Below, one piece after another: positions 18,954-28,500 of a DNA stretch of 64,000 bases. The position numbers and the translations under genes are program-made. Source of the DNA: Nocardia caishijiensis NBRC 108228 (lineage in GTDB: Bacteria > Actinomycetota > Actinomycetes > Mycobacteriales > Mycobacteriaceae); the NCBI RefSeq assembly GCF_001612825.1, contig NZ_BDBE01000006.1, positions 152,897 through 216,896 of the forward strand, given 5' to 3'. How positions within the stretch are numbered: position 1 is the first letter of the stretch; every line of letters begins with the position of its first letter. The notes beneath the pieces are model-generated. The model worked only from the letters and a program-made list of their open reading frames with translations, ran no database searches and was not told the DNA's origin.

Positions 18954-20812
18954 CGAATTCGACCGCACCGCTGCTGGAGGTCACCGACCTGCGGGTCTCG
19001 TTCCCCGGCGAGGAAGGCCGCGTCGAGGCGGTACGCGGGGTGAACTACACCGTGTCCGACGGTGAGGTCCTCGCCATCGTGGGCGAATCCGGTTCCGGGA
19101 AGTCGGTGTCCTCGCTCGCGGTGATCGGGTTGCTGCCCGAGCAGGCTCGGGTGCAGGGTTCGGTGCGGTTGCGTGGCCGCGAACTGCTCGGCCTCGGCGA
19201 CAAGCAGATGTCGAAGCTGCGCGGTTCCTCGATCAGCATGGTGTTCCAGGACCCGCTCTCGGCGCTCACGCCGGTGTACCGGGTGGGCGACCAGGTGGCC
19301 GAGGCCCTGCTCGCGCACGGAACCATGAGCCGCAAGGAAGCCGCCGACAAGGCGATCGAGCTGCTCGAACTCGTCGGCATCCCCGATGCCCGGGTGCGTT
19401 CGCGGGCCTTCCCGCACGAGTTCTCCGGCGGTATGCGCCAGCGCGTGGTGATCGCGATGGCCATCGCCAACGATCCTGCCCTCATCATCTGCGACGAGCC
19501 GACCACCGCGCTCGATGTCACCGTGCAGGCGCAGATCCTCGACCTGCTGCGCAAGGCGCGCGACATCACCGGCGCGGGCGTCATCATGATCACCCACGAC
19601 ATGGGCATCGCGGCGACCCTGGCCGACCGGGTCGCGGTGATGTACGCCGGAAAAGTCGTCGAAACCGCGCCGGTCACGGAGCTTTTCGCGGCGCCGCGCA
19701 TGCCGTACACGGTCGGTCTGCTCGGGTCCATCCCCCGCATGGACGGTCCCGCGCGCGCCCCGCTGATCCCGATCGTCGGCGCCCCGCCCGCCATGCACGC
19801 CCTGCCGCCGGGGTGTTCGTTCGCGCCGCGCTGCCCCGTCTCCATCGACGACTGCACCGCCGCCGAGCCCCCGCTCGAACGGGTGAGCCCCGGCCATTCG
19901 GCGGCCTGCGTCCGCACCGCCGAACTCGGCACGCCGGAACTGTTCGACGCCTACCGCGCCGACATCACGGCCCGACCGCAGCCCGACCGCACCGACGACG
20001 CGGTCCTGCGGGTCACCGACCTGGTGAAAACCTTCCCGCTCAGCTCGGGTGTGCTGCTGCGGCGACGCACCGGCGAGGTGCGCGCGGTCGACGGGATCAG
20101 TTTCGAGGTGCGGGCGGGCCGCACCCTCGCGCTGGTCGGCGAATCCGGTTCGGGCAAGTCGACCACCCTCACTCAGATCATGGATCTGGTTCGCCCCCAA
20201 TCGGGTTCGATCGAGGTGCTCGGCCACGATGTCGCCGCCCTCACCAAGGCGCAGACCCGCGAGATCCGGCGCAGGATGCAGATCGTCTTCCAGGACCCGA
20301 GCGCCTCGCTCGACCCGCGCCTGCCGATCTTCGACGTGCTCGCTGAACCGCTGCGCATCGACGGCCGCTCCCGCGACGAGGTGAACAAGCGGGTGCCGGA
20401 ATTGTTGCGGCTGGTCGATCTGCGACCCGAGCACGCCGACCGGTACCCGTCGGACTTCTCGGGCGGGCAGAAACAGCGCATCAGCATCGCGCGGGCGTTG
20501 GCACTCGATCCGCAGCTGCTCGTCCTCGACGAACCGGTGTCGTCGCTGGACGTGTCGATTCAGGCCGGTGTGCTGAATCTGCTGCGCGACCTGCAGGCCG
20601 CGCGCGGGCTGTCGTATCTGTTTGTCTCGCACGACCTGTCGGTGGTGCGCAATCTCGCCCACGACATCGCGGTGATGTTGCGCGGCAAGATCGTCGAATC
20701 CGGTCCGGCCGAGCAGATTTTCGCGAATCCTCGGCACGAGTACACCCGCTCGCTGATCGCGGCCGTGCCCGAACCCGCGGTGAGCGGGGAGACCTTGGAG
20801 GAGACGCCATGA
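18950..20812 (+). CDS. Fused double ABC ATPase of the peptide importer (DppD-DppF type)
   Basis: 620 aa, two complete nucleotide-binding domains in one chain. Domain one: Walker A GESGSGKS at about 45-52, signature FSGGMRQR, Walker [13 protein letters not shown], and the oligopeptide C-terminal extension with the Cys-rich [11 protein letters not shown] segment. Domain two: Walker [10 protein letters not shown] near 398, signature FSGGQKQR, Walker [13 protein letters not shown]. Fusion of the two ATPases is common in actinobacterial peptide importers. ATGA overlaps on both sides indicate coupled translation with dppC and the first binding protein. Confidence 0.93.
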   Translation: MTNSTAPLLEVTDLRVSFPGEEGRVEAVRGVNYTVSDGEVLAIVGESGSGKSVSSLAVIGLLPEQARVQGSVRLRGRELLGLGDKQMSKLRGSSISMVFQDPLSALTPVYRVGDQVAEALLAHGTMSRKEAADKAIELLELVGIPDARVRSRAFPHEFSGGMRQRVVIAMAIANDPALIICDEPTTALDVTVQAQILDLLRKARDITGAGVIMITHDMGIAATLADRVAVMYAGKVVETAPVTELFAAPRMPYTVGLLGSIPRMDGPARAPLIPIVGAPPAMHALPPGCSFAPRCPVSIDDCTAAEPPLERVSPGHSAACVRTAELGTPELFDAYRADITARPQPDRTDDAVLRVTDLVKTFPLSSGVLLRRRTGEVRAVDGISFEVRAGRTLALVGESGSGKSTTLTQIMDLVRPQSGSIEVLGHDVAALTKAQTREIRRRMQIVFQDPSASLDPRLPIFDVLAEPLRIDGRSRDEVNKRVPELLRLVDLRPEHADRYPSDFSGGQKQRISIARALALDPQLLVLDEPVSSLDVSIQAGVLNLLRDLQAARGLSYLFVSHDLSVVRNLAHDIAVMLRGKIVESGPAEQIFANPRHEYTRSLIAAVPEPAVSGETLEETP

Positions 20813-22500
20813 GAACCCGACGCTTACGCACGCACGGTGCCCGGTTGCGCTGTGCGGCCGTGGTGGTGGCCGCCGGGATGATCGTGGCGGGTTGCGGTGA
20901 CGGTGGTGGCACCGCCGACGGCTTCTCCGCGACGCTCGGCGATACCAGCGACGTGAACCCAAGGGGGGTCGAGGAGTTGCGCGAGGGCGGGAATCTGCGC
21001 CTGGCCGTCACCAGTTACCCGGCGAACTGGAACACGCTGTCCAATGACGGCAACGACGGCGAGATCGGCGAGATCGTGCGGACCATGCTGCCGCGCGCGT
21101 TCGAGGTCGACGCCTCGGGCCGACTCACGGTCGATACCGACTTCTTCACCGAAGTGGCGCTGACCGGCACCGACCCGATGCGGGTGACCTACACGATCAA
21201 CCCGGCGGCGGTGTGGTCCGACGGTACGCCGATCACCTGGGAGGACCTCGCCAGCCAGGCCAACGCGCTGAGCGGGCGTGACAAGCGGTACCTGATCGCG
21301 ATCACCAACGGTTTCGAATTCGTCGAGAAAGTGGAGCGCGGGGTCGACGATCGGCAGGCCGTCCTCACCTTCAACACCCCCTATGCCGATTGGCGGGGAC
21401 AGTTCGCGGGCAACACCAACCTGTACCCGAAGTCGGTGACCGGCACGCCCGAGGCGTTCAACACCAGCCTCGTCGACGCGATGGGGCTCTCGGCCGGACC
21501 GTTCGTCGTCACCGGAACCGATCGCGGACAGGGCCGGATCACGTTGGGCCGCAATCCCCGCTGGTGGGGCGACAAGCCGGTGCTCCAGAACATCACCTAC
21601 CGGGTACTCGACCACTCGTCGTGGGTGCAGGCGTTGCAGAACAACGAACTCGACCTGGTCCGCCTCACCACCCTCGACGAGGTGCAGACCGTGCGCGGCA
21701 CCGACGGACTCGTCGTGCGCCGCGCGCCGGGTAACCGCTGGCGCCACATCACCTTCAACGGCGCGCCCGGCTCGATCCTGGCCGAAGAGGGTGTGCGCGT
21801 GGCCATCTCGAAGGCCATCGACCGGCAGCACATCGTCGACGCCCTGCAGAACGGTCTCGTCGAAAAGCCCGCCCCGCTGAACAACCACATCTTCCTGCAG
21901 GGCCAGAAGGGTTACCAGGACAACAGCCTCGGCTACGACCCCGAGGCCGCCGCCCGCGAACTCGACGCTCTCGGCTGGAAACTCAACGGCGATGTCCGTG
22001 CGAAGGACGGCCGCGAACTCGTCATCCGCGACGTGATGTACAACGACCCGACCTGGGTGCAGATCGCCCAGATCATCCAGCAGAACCTGGCCGCGATCGG
22101 CGTGGGCCTGACCATCGACACCAAGCCCGGCGCGGGCTATTTCACCGATGTCATCCAGCCCGGCGACTTCGACGCCGCCCAATTCATCTTCCAGGGCGAC
22201 CCGTTCCCGCTGAGCAGCATCCGCCAGATCTACTACTACGACCCCACCGACCTGCAGGGCAACTACGGCCGCATCGGCTCCCCCGAACTCAATGCCCTCA
22301 TCGAACGCACCCTCACCGAACTCGACCCGGAGAAATCCGTCGAACTCGCCAATCAAGTCGACCGCAAAGTCTTCGAAGAAGGCCACTCCCTGCCACTGAT
22401 GCAATCCGACGGCAGCGTCGGCGCCCGCGCGACGCTGGCCAATATCGGTTCACCCGGACTGGCCACCTACGACTACACGAAGATCGGATTCCTCGAATGA
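20809..22500 (+). CDS. Substrate-binding lipoprotein of the peptide importer, paralogue 1
   Basis: 563 aa family-5 (SBP_bac_5) extracellular binding protein. The lipobox VAGC places the acylated Cys at residue 29. The family pattern is clear: [22 protein letters not shown] at about 125, [10 protein letters not shown], and the conserved CYDY-like stretch [25 protein letters not shown] in parts. It delivers substrate to DppBC. It is the first of three tandem homologues (others at 22497 and 24221), each sharing the TSDxNP/SDIN segment after the lipobox and the C-terminal [14 protein letters not shown] ending. Confidence 0.92.
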   Translation: MRTRRLRTHGARLRCAAVVVAAGMIVAGCGDGGGTADGFSATLGDTSDVNPRGVEELREGGNLRLAVTSYPANWNTLSNDGNDGEIGEIVRTMLPRAFEVDASGRLTVDTDFFTEVALTGTDPMRVTYTINPAAVWSDGTPITWEDLASQANALSGRDKRYLIAITNGFEFVEKVERGVDDRQAVLTFNTPYADWRGQFAGNTNLYPKSVTGTPEAFNTSLVDAMGLSAGPFVVTGTDRGQGRITLGRNPRWWGDKPVLQNITYRVLDHSSWVQALQNNELDLVRLTTLDEVQTVRGTDGLVVRRAPGNRWRHITFNGAPGSILAEEGVRVAISKAIDRQHIVDALQNGLVEKPAPLNNHIFLQGQKGYQDNSLGYDPEAAARELDALGWKLNGDVRAKDGRELVIRDVMYNDPTWVQIAQIIQQNLAAIGVGLTIDTKPGAGYFTDVIQPGDFDAAQFIFQGDPFPLSSIRQIYYYDPTDLQGNYGRIGSPELNALIERTLTELDPEKSVELANQVDRKVFEEGHSLPLMQSDGSVGARATLANIGSPGLATYDYTKIGFLE

Positions 22501-24188
22501 CCACAGCGGTCCATGGATCCCGGCTGCGCCGCGCCGGATTACGGGTCGCCGCACCGATCCTGGTCCTGGCCCTGGCAGCGGGTGGTTGTGGGGACGACTC
22601 GGCGATGGAAGCAGGGTCGAGCGATATCGGCGCGACCAGCGACATCAACCCGAAATCGCGGGACGAGATCGCGGACGGCGGCACCCTGCGCCTGGCGATT
22701 CCCAACTTTCCCGCGACGTTCAACAGCAGCCATGTCGACGCCGACGGCTACGTCAGCGACGTGACCGGTTGGACGTTGCCCGGCACGTTGACCTCCGACG
22801 CGGCCGGAAATCTCGAGGTCGACCACGATTACTTCACTTCGGTGGAACTCACCGCGACCGACCCGCAGACGATCGTCTACACGATCAATCCGAAGGCGGT
22901 GTGGTCGGACGGTTCACCGATCACCTGGAACGACCTCCGTTCCCAGGCCGCCGCTTTGAGCGGACGCGATACCGCCTTCGAGGTAGCGGCGACCCACGCC
23001 TACAGCAGCGTCGAGAAGGTGGAACGTGGCGTCGACGACAGGCAGGCCGTCGTCACCTTCGCCGAGCACTACGCGGAGTGGAAGGGGCTGTTCAATCCGC
23101 TCTTGCCGCAGCAGAGCACGTCGTCTCCCCAGGCGTTCGACGACTTCTACCGCAACGACATGCCGCTCTCGGCGGGGCCGTTCATGGTGACCCACATCGA
23201 TCGCCCGGAGCAGCGGATCACTTTGAGCCGCAATCCGAAATGGTGGGGTGACACCCCCAAACTCGACAAGGTCGTCTACAGCATTCTCGATTCGTCGGCC
23301 CAGCTCGACGCGCTGCAGAACAACGAACTCGACGCCGTCGAACCGCTGAGCACGGCCGACGACATCAAGATCGCCACCAACACCGTCGGCGTCCAGGTTC
23401 GTCGCGCCCCGGCGAACAGCTTCACTCACATCACGTTCAACGGAGCCCCCGGATCCATCCTGGCGGACCCGCGACTACGCATCGCGATTTCCAAGGGTAT
23501 CGATCGGCAGGGTATCGCCACCGCGGTGCAGAACGGCGTGGTGAGCAACCCGAAGCCGCTGAACAACCACCTGTATCTCGTCGGCCAGACCGGATACCAG
23601 GACAATGCCGAGTCGGTGACCTTCGATCCGGCTGCGGCGGCTCGCATGCTCGACGACCTCGGGTGGAAGCTCAACGGTGAGTTCCGCGAGAAGGACGGCC
23701 GCCGACTCGAGATCCGTGATGCGCTGCCGCAGCACGAAACCCAGGTGCGCATCGCGACCATCGTGCAGCAGAATCTCGCGGCGATCGGCGTCAAGGCGCA
23801 CATCGAGACCTATCCCGGCACGAACTTCTTCAGCGGCGTCATCGAGCCCGGCAACTTCGATATCGCCCAGTTCGCCTGGTCGAAGAGCATTTTCCCGCTG
23901 GGCGCGCTGCCGCAGATCTATGCCTACGATCCGGCGAACAAGTTGAGCAACTTCGGCAGAATCGGTTCCCCCGAACTCAACACGTTGATCGATCAGATCA
24001 TCGCCGAGCTCGATCCGCGCAAGGCGATCGAACTGGCCAACGAAGCCGACCGGATGATCTTCGAAGAGGGGTTCTCGCTGCCCATCGTTCAGTCCGCCGG
24101 TGCGGTCGCGGTTCGCGAGAATCTCGCCAACTTCGGCGCGTTCGGGCTCAGTTCGGCCGATTACACCAAGATCGGCTTCGTCAAATGA
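22497..24188 (+). CDS. Substrate-binding lipoprotein, paralogue 2
   Basis: 563 aa, same length and domain layout as the preceding gene, with lipobox AAGGC (Cys31). Shared landmarks are [51 protein letters not shown] and IGSPELNTLI. Differences concentrate in the mid-protein (HYAEWKGLFNPLLPQQSTSSPQAFDDF region), as expected if the ligand differs. It overlaps its neighbour by ATGA. Either it broadens the substrate range of the single transporter or it gives dosage; the sequence does not say which. Confidence 0.9.
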   Translation: MTTAVHGSRLRRAGLRVAAPILVLALAAGGCGDDSAMEAGSSDIGATSDINPKSRDEIADGGTLRLAIPNFPATFNSSHVDADGYVSDVTGWTLPGTLTSDAAGNLEVDHDYFTSVELTATDPQTIVYTINPKAVWSDGSPITWNDLRSQAAALSGRDTAFEVAATHAYSSVEKVERGVDDRQAVVTFAEHYAEWKGLFNPLLPQQSTSSPQAFDDFYRNDMPLSAGPFMVTHIDRPEQRITLSRNPKWWGDTPKLDKVVYSILDSSAQLDALQNNELDAVEPLSTADDIKIATNTVGVQVRRAPANSFTHITFNGAPGSILADPRLRIAISKGIDRQGIATAVQNGVVSNPKPLNNHLYLVGQTGYQDNAESVTFDPAAAARMLDDLGWKLNGEFREKDGRRLEIRDALPQHETQVRIATIVQQNLAAIGVKAHIETYPGTNFFSGVIEPGNFDIAQFAWSKSIFPLGALPQIYAYDPANKLSNFGRIGSPELNTLIDQIIAELDPRKAIELANEADRMIFEEGFSLPIVQSAGAVAVRENLANFGAFGLSSADYTKIGFVK

Positions 24189-24220
24189 TTCCGGTCGGCT
24201 CAGGGAAAGGACTCAGCCTT

Positions 24221-25891
24221 ATGCGAATTCGCTCGATGGGTACCCGATTCGCGGTGCCGTGCGTGGCGATCGGCTTGATTCTGTCCGGATGTTCGGCCGA
24301 CATTGGCGGCACATCCGGCACCAATCTCATCGGCGCCGGCAGTGACATCAATGCCCACGATGTGGCCGACCTGCGCGACGGCGGCAATCTGCGGTTGGTG
24401 CTCACCGCACTGCCCGAGACGTTCAACTATCTGCAGGTCGACGGGACCACGGACAATACCGGCGATGTGATCGAACCGCTGCTGCCCTCGCCTTTCACCA
24501 GCAACTCCGCGGGCGAATTGTCGGTCAACAAGGACTATTTCACCGATATCCAGCTCACCGGCACCGACCCACAGCAGGTGACGTACACGATCAATCCGAA
24601 GGCCGTGTGGTCCGACGGGACGCCGATCACCTGGGCGGATCTGCGCTCACAGGCGGCCGCGCTCAGCGGCCGTGACCCCGCGTATCTGATTTCGTCGACC
24701 AGCGGATTCGAGCGCGTCGAGAAGGTGGAGCGGGGGGTGGATGATCGGCAGGCGGTCGTCACCTTCTCGCAGCCGTATGCCGAATGGCAGGGACAGTTCA
24801 GTCCGCTGTATCCGAAGGCGAGCACGGAATCCGCGGCGGCGTTCAACGACCGTGATCGCGACGGTCTGGTGGTGAGCTCGGGACCGTTCCAGATCAGCTC
24901 GATCGACCGCACGCAGAACCGGATCGTCCTGTCGCGCAACCCGTCCTGGTGGGGTGCGACACCCAAACTCGCCACGATCACCTTCAGCATGCTCGACAGT
25001 TCCACGTGGCTGCAGGCCATCCAGAACGACGAACTCGACGTGGCCTACATGTCGGGTCTGGAGAATGTCACCGGCGCCAAGCAGGCGGCGGGGGTGGTGG
25101 TGCGGCGCACGCCGGAGCCGAGCTGGTCGCACATCACGTTCAACGGCGCGCCCGGTTCGTTGCTCGCGGACCCGCAGTTGCGGATCGCGCTGTCCAAGGC
25201 GATCGACCGGCAGGGCATCGTCAACGCCTCACAGAACGGCGTGGTCGACGACCCGAAGCCGCTGAACAACCACATCTTCATGCAGGGCCAGAAGGGTTAC
25301 CAGGACAACTCGGGACCCATCTCCTTCGACCCGACCGTCGCGGCGAAGATGCTCGACGACCTCGGCTGGAAGCTCAACGGCGAGGTCCGCGAGAAGGACG
25401 GGCGTCGGCTGGAACTCCGCGATGTGATGTACCAGCAGGACGGTTGGGTGCAGACGGCACAGATCGTGCAGCAGAACCTGGCTCAGATCGGCGTGAAGCT
25501 GAACATCCAGACGGTGCCGGGCGCGGGCCTGTTCAAGGACGTCATCGACCCGGGCAATTTCGATCTCGCGCAGTTCAGTTGGGGCGGTAGTGTGCTCCCG
25601 CTCGGCGCGTTGCCGCAGATCTACGCCTACGACCCGAACAATCTCAAGTCCAACAAGGCGCGGATCGGGTCGCCGGAACTCAACGCGCTCATCGATCGCA
25701 CCATCGCCGAACTCGATCCCGACAAGGCCCGCGAACTCGCCAACGAGTGCGACAAGATGATCTTCGCCGAGGGCTATTCGATTCCGCTGCAACAGGCGTC
25801 GGGAACCTACGCCGTCCGGGAAAATCTCGCCAACTACGGTGCGTTCGGGCTCGCCTCGCCCGACTACACCAAAGTCGGCTTCCTGAAGTGA
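24221..25891 (+). CDS. Substrate-binding lipoprotein, paralogue 3
   Basis: 556 aa from ATG 24221. An upstream in-frame ATG at 24185 overlaps the previous stop, but the later start puts a normal signal peptide (MRIRSMGTRFAVPCV) and lipobox LSGC (Cys24) at the N-terminus, and GGAAAGGA precedes it. The rest parallels the two upstream copies ([65 protein letters not shown]). The TGA overlaps the next start (GTGA). Confidence 0.9.
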   Translation: MRIRSMGTRFAVPCVAIGLILSGCSADIGGTSGTNLIGAGSDINAHDVADLRDGGNLRLVLTALPETFNYLQVDGTTDNTGDVIEPLLPSPFTSNSAGELSVNKDYFTDIQLTGTDPQQVTYTINPKAVWSDGTPITWADLRSQAAALSGRDPAYLISSTSGFERVEKVERGVDDRQAVVTFSQPYAEWQGQFSPLYPKASTESAAAFNDRDRDGLVVSSGPFQISSIDRTQNRIVLSRNPSWWGATPKLATITFSMLDSSTWLQAIQNDELDVAYMSGLENVTGAKQAAGVVVRRTPEPSWSHITFNGAPGSLLADPQLRIALSKAIDRQGIVNASQNGVVDDPKPLNNHIFMQGQKGYQDNSGPISFDPTVAAKMLDDLGWKLNGEVREKDGRRLELRDVMYQQDGWVQTAQIVQQNLAQIGVKLNIQTVPGAGLFKDVIDPGNFDLAQFSWGGSVLPLGALPQIYAYDPNNLKSNKARIGSPELNALIDRTIAELDPDKARELANECDKMIFAEGYSIPLQQASGTYAVRENLANYGAFGLASPDYTKVGFLK

Positions 25892-26523
25892 CACCGCGCG
25901 CGCTCACCTATCCGCTGACCGTCACGTGCGGCACTCTCGTCGTGATCGCGGCGTGGGTGCCGTTCGCGGATCTGGATCAGGTGAGTGCGCTGGCGGTGGT
26001 GGCGCTGGGTGTGCTCGGATACACCGGGTATCAGCTGGCGCTCGCGTTCGGCGTGCTGCCCAGCGGGGTCGGGGTTGTTGCCACCGCCCGGAGCGGGCGG
26101 CGGGTTCGGCAGCAGTATCGCTTGGTGAGCAGGTCGTTTCTGGAAATCAGTGGTGGTGGGCGCACGGTGTGGCAGCCGGTGTTCTACGACCCGGCGCTGT
26201 CCGTCCTCACGCCGACCGACCTCGAGATCACCTCGCGCGCGATCCTCGACGGTCCGACCCGGTTCTTCCCCGCCGGTCGGGCGCGAACCACCGAACCGCC
26301 GGGCAAGCTCGTCGACAACCCGACGCGCCCTACCGAAGCACCTACCTTCACCCCTGTCCGGCGCCTGGTCCTCGACGCCCAATCCACTGTTGCGGCCCCT
26401 TTCGCCGGTCTCCTCTGGGTCTACGTCATGAACGGCGGCCTTCCCGCCTTCATCGGCGCGACCACCGTCGCCGCGGCCATCGCCACCTGGCTCGCCGCCA
26501 TCCGAGGTTCCGACCCCAGTTGA
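25888..26523 (+). CDS. Membrane protein at the end of the importer operon, unknown function
   Basis: 211 aa from GTG 25888, overlapping the third binding-protein stop. Two N-terminal helices (about 10-28 and 34-55), a soluble middle part (RQQYRLVSRSFLEI... FYDPALSVLTPTDLE), and a C-terminal helical hairpin (about 168-205). No family is recognised. Translational coupling to the importer suggests a role with it, but no motif links it to transport. Confidence 0.65.
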   Translation: MTPRALTYPLTVTCGTLVVIAAWVPFADLDQVSALAVVALGVLGYTGYQLALAFGVLPSGVGVVATARSGRRVRQQYRLVSRSFLEISGGGRTVWQPVFYDPALSVLTPTDLEITSRAILDGPTRFFPAGRARTTEPPGKLVDNPTRPTEAPTFTPVRRLVLDAQSTVAAPFAGLLWVYVMNGGLPAFIGATTVAAAIATWLAAIRGSDPS

Positions 26524-26653
26524 ACGGTGGATCACCACTCGCCGGTGGCGGCGGCCGAGGGGCTCATATCACCAGAGCGTGGTGATCAAAGGTCCAGCTG
26601 GATGCCCGCAGCCACTCGGCGGCCCGGGTGCGTCGCTGACTTGGCGGTCCGAA

Positions 26654-26674
26654 CTGGTCTTACCACTTGACCAG
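26654..26674. promoter_or_regulatory. FadR/GntR-type operator
   Basis: CTGGTC - 9 bases - GACCAG, a palindrome 28 bp before the GntR-type gene. It matches the TGGTC...GACCA form typical of FadR-subfamily sites and probably mediates autoregulation. Confidence 0.65.
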
Positions 26675-26702
26675 CTGGCCAGGAGGGGCGCATGCTGGGG
26701 GT

Positions 26703-27449
26703 ATGGCGTGGACTCCTGTTGTGAAGCGGTCGGTATCCGGGGACGTGTTCGAGCAGGTCGCCGAGCAGGTGCTCGGCGGGGAGCTGGCCGCGGGGAGCGC
26801 CTTGCCGAGTGAGCGGCAATTGGCCGAGGCGCTAAGTGTTTCACGGCCTGCGGTACGCGAGGCGTTGCAGCGGCTGGCGGCGGCCGGGCTGGTTTCCGTT
26901 CGCCAGGGCGAGGCGACGACCGTGCTGGACTATCGGCGCAGCTCGGGCCTGGAAGTGCTGCCCCGACTACTGCTTCGCGGAGACTCGATCGACCCGGCTG
27001 TCGCGCGAAGCATTCTCGAGGCCCGGTTGCACAACGGACCGAAGATCGCCGAGCTCGCGGCGCGCCGGGTACGCAGGGATGCCGGTCGCGGTGGCCGAGC
27101 GTTGCCGGTGGCCGACGGCCTGACGCTCCTACACAAATCAGTCGAAGGGCTTGTCGCCGAATCCGATCCGCTCGCCCAGCAGCGGATCGCGCTCGAATTC
27201 TGGGATCACGTGCTGGATCTCGCGGATTCGATCGCATTCCGGTTGATGTATTCCATGCTGCGCGCCGCCTACGAACCAGCGTTGGCCGCGCTCGCGCCGA
27301 TCATGTCCGCCGAGGTGGGCAATGGGGGCGCGTATCGAGACCTGGCCGCCGCGATCGACGCGGGCGAGTCGGAAGAGGCCGCCGACCGCGCCCGAGCCTT
27401 GCTCGAACCGGCGACCATCGCTCTCATCCACGCCCTCGACGGGGCGTGA
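26703..27449 (+). CDS. GntR-family (FadR subfamily) transcriptional regulator
   Basis: 248 aa. The N-terminal winged helix has the GntR pattern EQVAEQVLGGELAAGSALPSERQLAEALSVSRPAVREAL (residues about 15-55, split here by description) and RLAAAGLVSVRQGEATTV. The C-terminal helices (from about 85) are FadR/FCD-like, a class that binds acyl-CoA or carboxylic acids. ATG 26703 lies just after CTGGGGG; a TTG further upstream (26667) would sit inside the operator. The adjacent hydroxylase-like gene starts 18 bp after the stop, so the two probably form one unit. Confidence 0.87.
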   Translation: MAWTPVVKRSVSGDVFEQVAEQVLGGELAAGSALPSERQLAEALSVSRPAVREALQRLAAAGLVSVRQGEATTVLDYRRSSGLEVLPRLLLRGDSIDPAVARSILEARLHNGPKIAELAARRVRRDAGRGGRALPVADGLTLLHKSVEGLVAESDPLAQQRIALEFWDHVLDLADSIAFRLMYSMLRAAYEPALAALAPIMSAEVGNGGAYRDLAAAIDAGESEEAADRARALLEPATIALIHALDGA

Positions 27450-27467
27450 TCCACCCGAGGAAGCACT

Positions 27468-28322
27468 ATGACCACTAACCGTCCGACAACGTCGTCGCAC
27501 GAACCGATCGACCCGGCTACGCAGCACGATCGAGCCACCACCGACCGTCCGGCTGGGCGCGGCGACCGAGCCAACGGCACGTCCGACAGCGACCCGACAA
27601 CAAGCCTCAGCAGCCCACGGGACGGCAGGCAGGACTCCATCGAGGGAGTGGTTGGGAGTCGGCGTGGGGTTGCGCCGCGACCCGTACGGCGCGCCCTGTC
27701 ACTCGGGGAGGCCGCGCGGGAATTCGTGCGTCACCCTTCGCCGTGGATGATCGGCGCCGTGCTGATCACGGTTCTCGGCGCACGCCTCCTGGTCGGCGAC
27801 TGGCAGCTCGGCGATGTCGTGGTTCCGGCCGTGATCCTCGCGGCCTTCCCGCTGATCGAGTGGATCATCCATGTCACCGTGTTGCATTGGCGGCCAAGGC
27901 ATCTCGGTCCGCTCACGATCGACAGCGAACTGGCCCGCAAGCACCGCGCCCACCACGTCGACCCGCGTGACGTGCCACTGGTCTTCATCCCACCGAAGTC
28001 CCTGCTGCTCACCATCGCCGCACTGGTGGCGATCGGGCTGCTCACCTTTCCACGCCTCGGTCTCGGCCTGACCTTCCTGCTCACCATCACCGTCCTCGGC
28101 CTGCTCTACGAGTGGACGCACTACCTGATCCACACCGACTACAAGCCGAAACATGCCGCGTACCGGGCAGTCTGGCGAAACCATCGGCATCACCACTACA
28201 AGAACGAGCACTACTGGTTCACGGTGACGACCACCGGCACCGCCGACCGCCTCCTCGGCACCGCACCCGATCCCGCCACCACCCCGACCTCTCCCACTGC
28301 CCGAAACCTCCACGCTCACTGA
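27468..28322 (+). CDS. Fatty-acid hydroxylase / sterol-desaturase family membrane protein
   Basis: 284 aa. After a disordered, charged N-terminus of about 75 residues come four hydrophobic helices and the His boxes of the non-haem di-iron membrane oxygenases: EWIIHVTVLHW, RKHRAHHVDP, WTHYLIHTDY and RNHRHHHYKNEHYWF. Such enzymes hydroxylate or desaturate lipids, sterols or carotenoids; the substrate here is unknown. Its position next to a FadR-type regulator fits lipid metabolism. The long N-terminal extension is unusual, and translation may start further in. Confidence 0.85.
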   Translation: MTTNRPTTSSHEPIDPATQHDRATTDRPAGRGDRANGTSDSDPTTSLSSPRDGRQDSIEGVVGSRRGVAPRPVRRALSLGEAAREFVRHPSPWMIGAVLITVLGARLLVGDWQLGDVVVPAVILAAFPLIEWIIHVTVLHWRPRHLGPLTIDSELARKHRAHHVDPRDVPLVFIPPKSLLLTIAALVAIGLLTFPRLGLGLTFLLTITVLGLLYEWTHYLIHTDYKPKHAAYRAVWRNHRHHHYKNEHYWFTVTTTGTADRLLGTAPDPATTPTSPTARNLHAH

Positions 28323-28375
28323 GATTCCCGACCGCGCGTCCGCGCGGTGGAAAACCGCACAACCGCCGACCCGAT

Positions 28376-28406
28376 ACGCCCGGCCCGCACCACGCGGACC
28401 GGGCGT
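28376..28406 (+). terminator. Hairpin after the hydroxylase gene
   Basis: ACGCCCGG (28376-28383) pairs with CCGGGCGT (28399-28406), with an inner CCGC/GCGG pair. It separates this unit from the copper-responsive promoter that follows. No U-tract. Confidence 0.5.
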
Positions 28407-28429
28407 TCGCCGTTTCGGCAAGGTCACCC

Positions 28430-28460
28430 TTGACACATAGATACCTTAGGGGGGTATGGT
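28430..28460 (+). promoter_or_regulatory. Promoter with CsoR-like copper box upstream of the MFS gene
   Basis: TTGACA (-35, 28430-28435) and TATGGT (-10, 28455-28460) are 19 bp apart. Between and over them lies ATACCTTAGGGGGGTATGG, a near match to the CsoR operator of copper operons (TACC...GGGGGTAT pseudo-palindrome). A second copy lies at 29921-29939. Confidence 0.7.
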
Positions 28461-28500
28461 ACCCAGCACGAGACGCACTCCGCTCGAAAGGACGAAAGTC

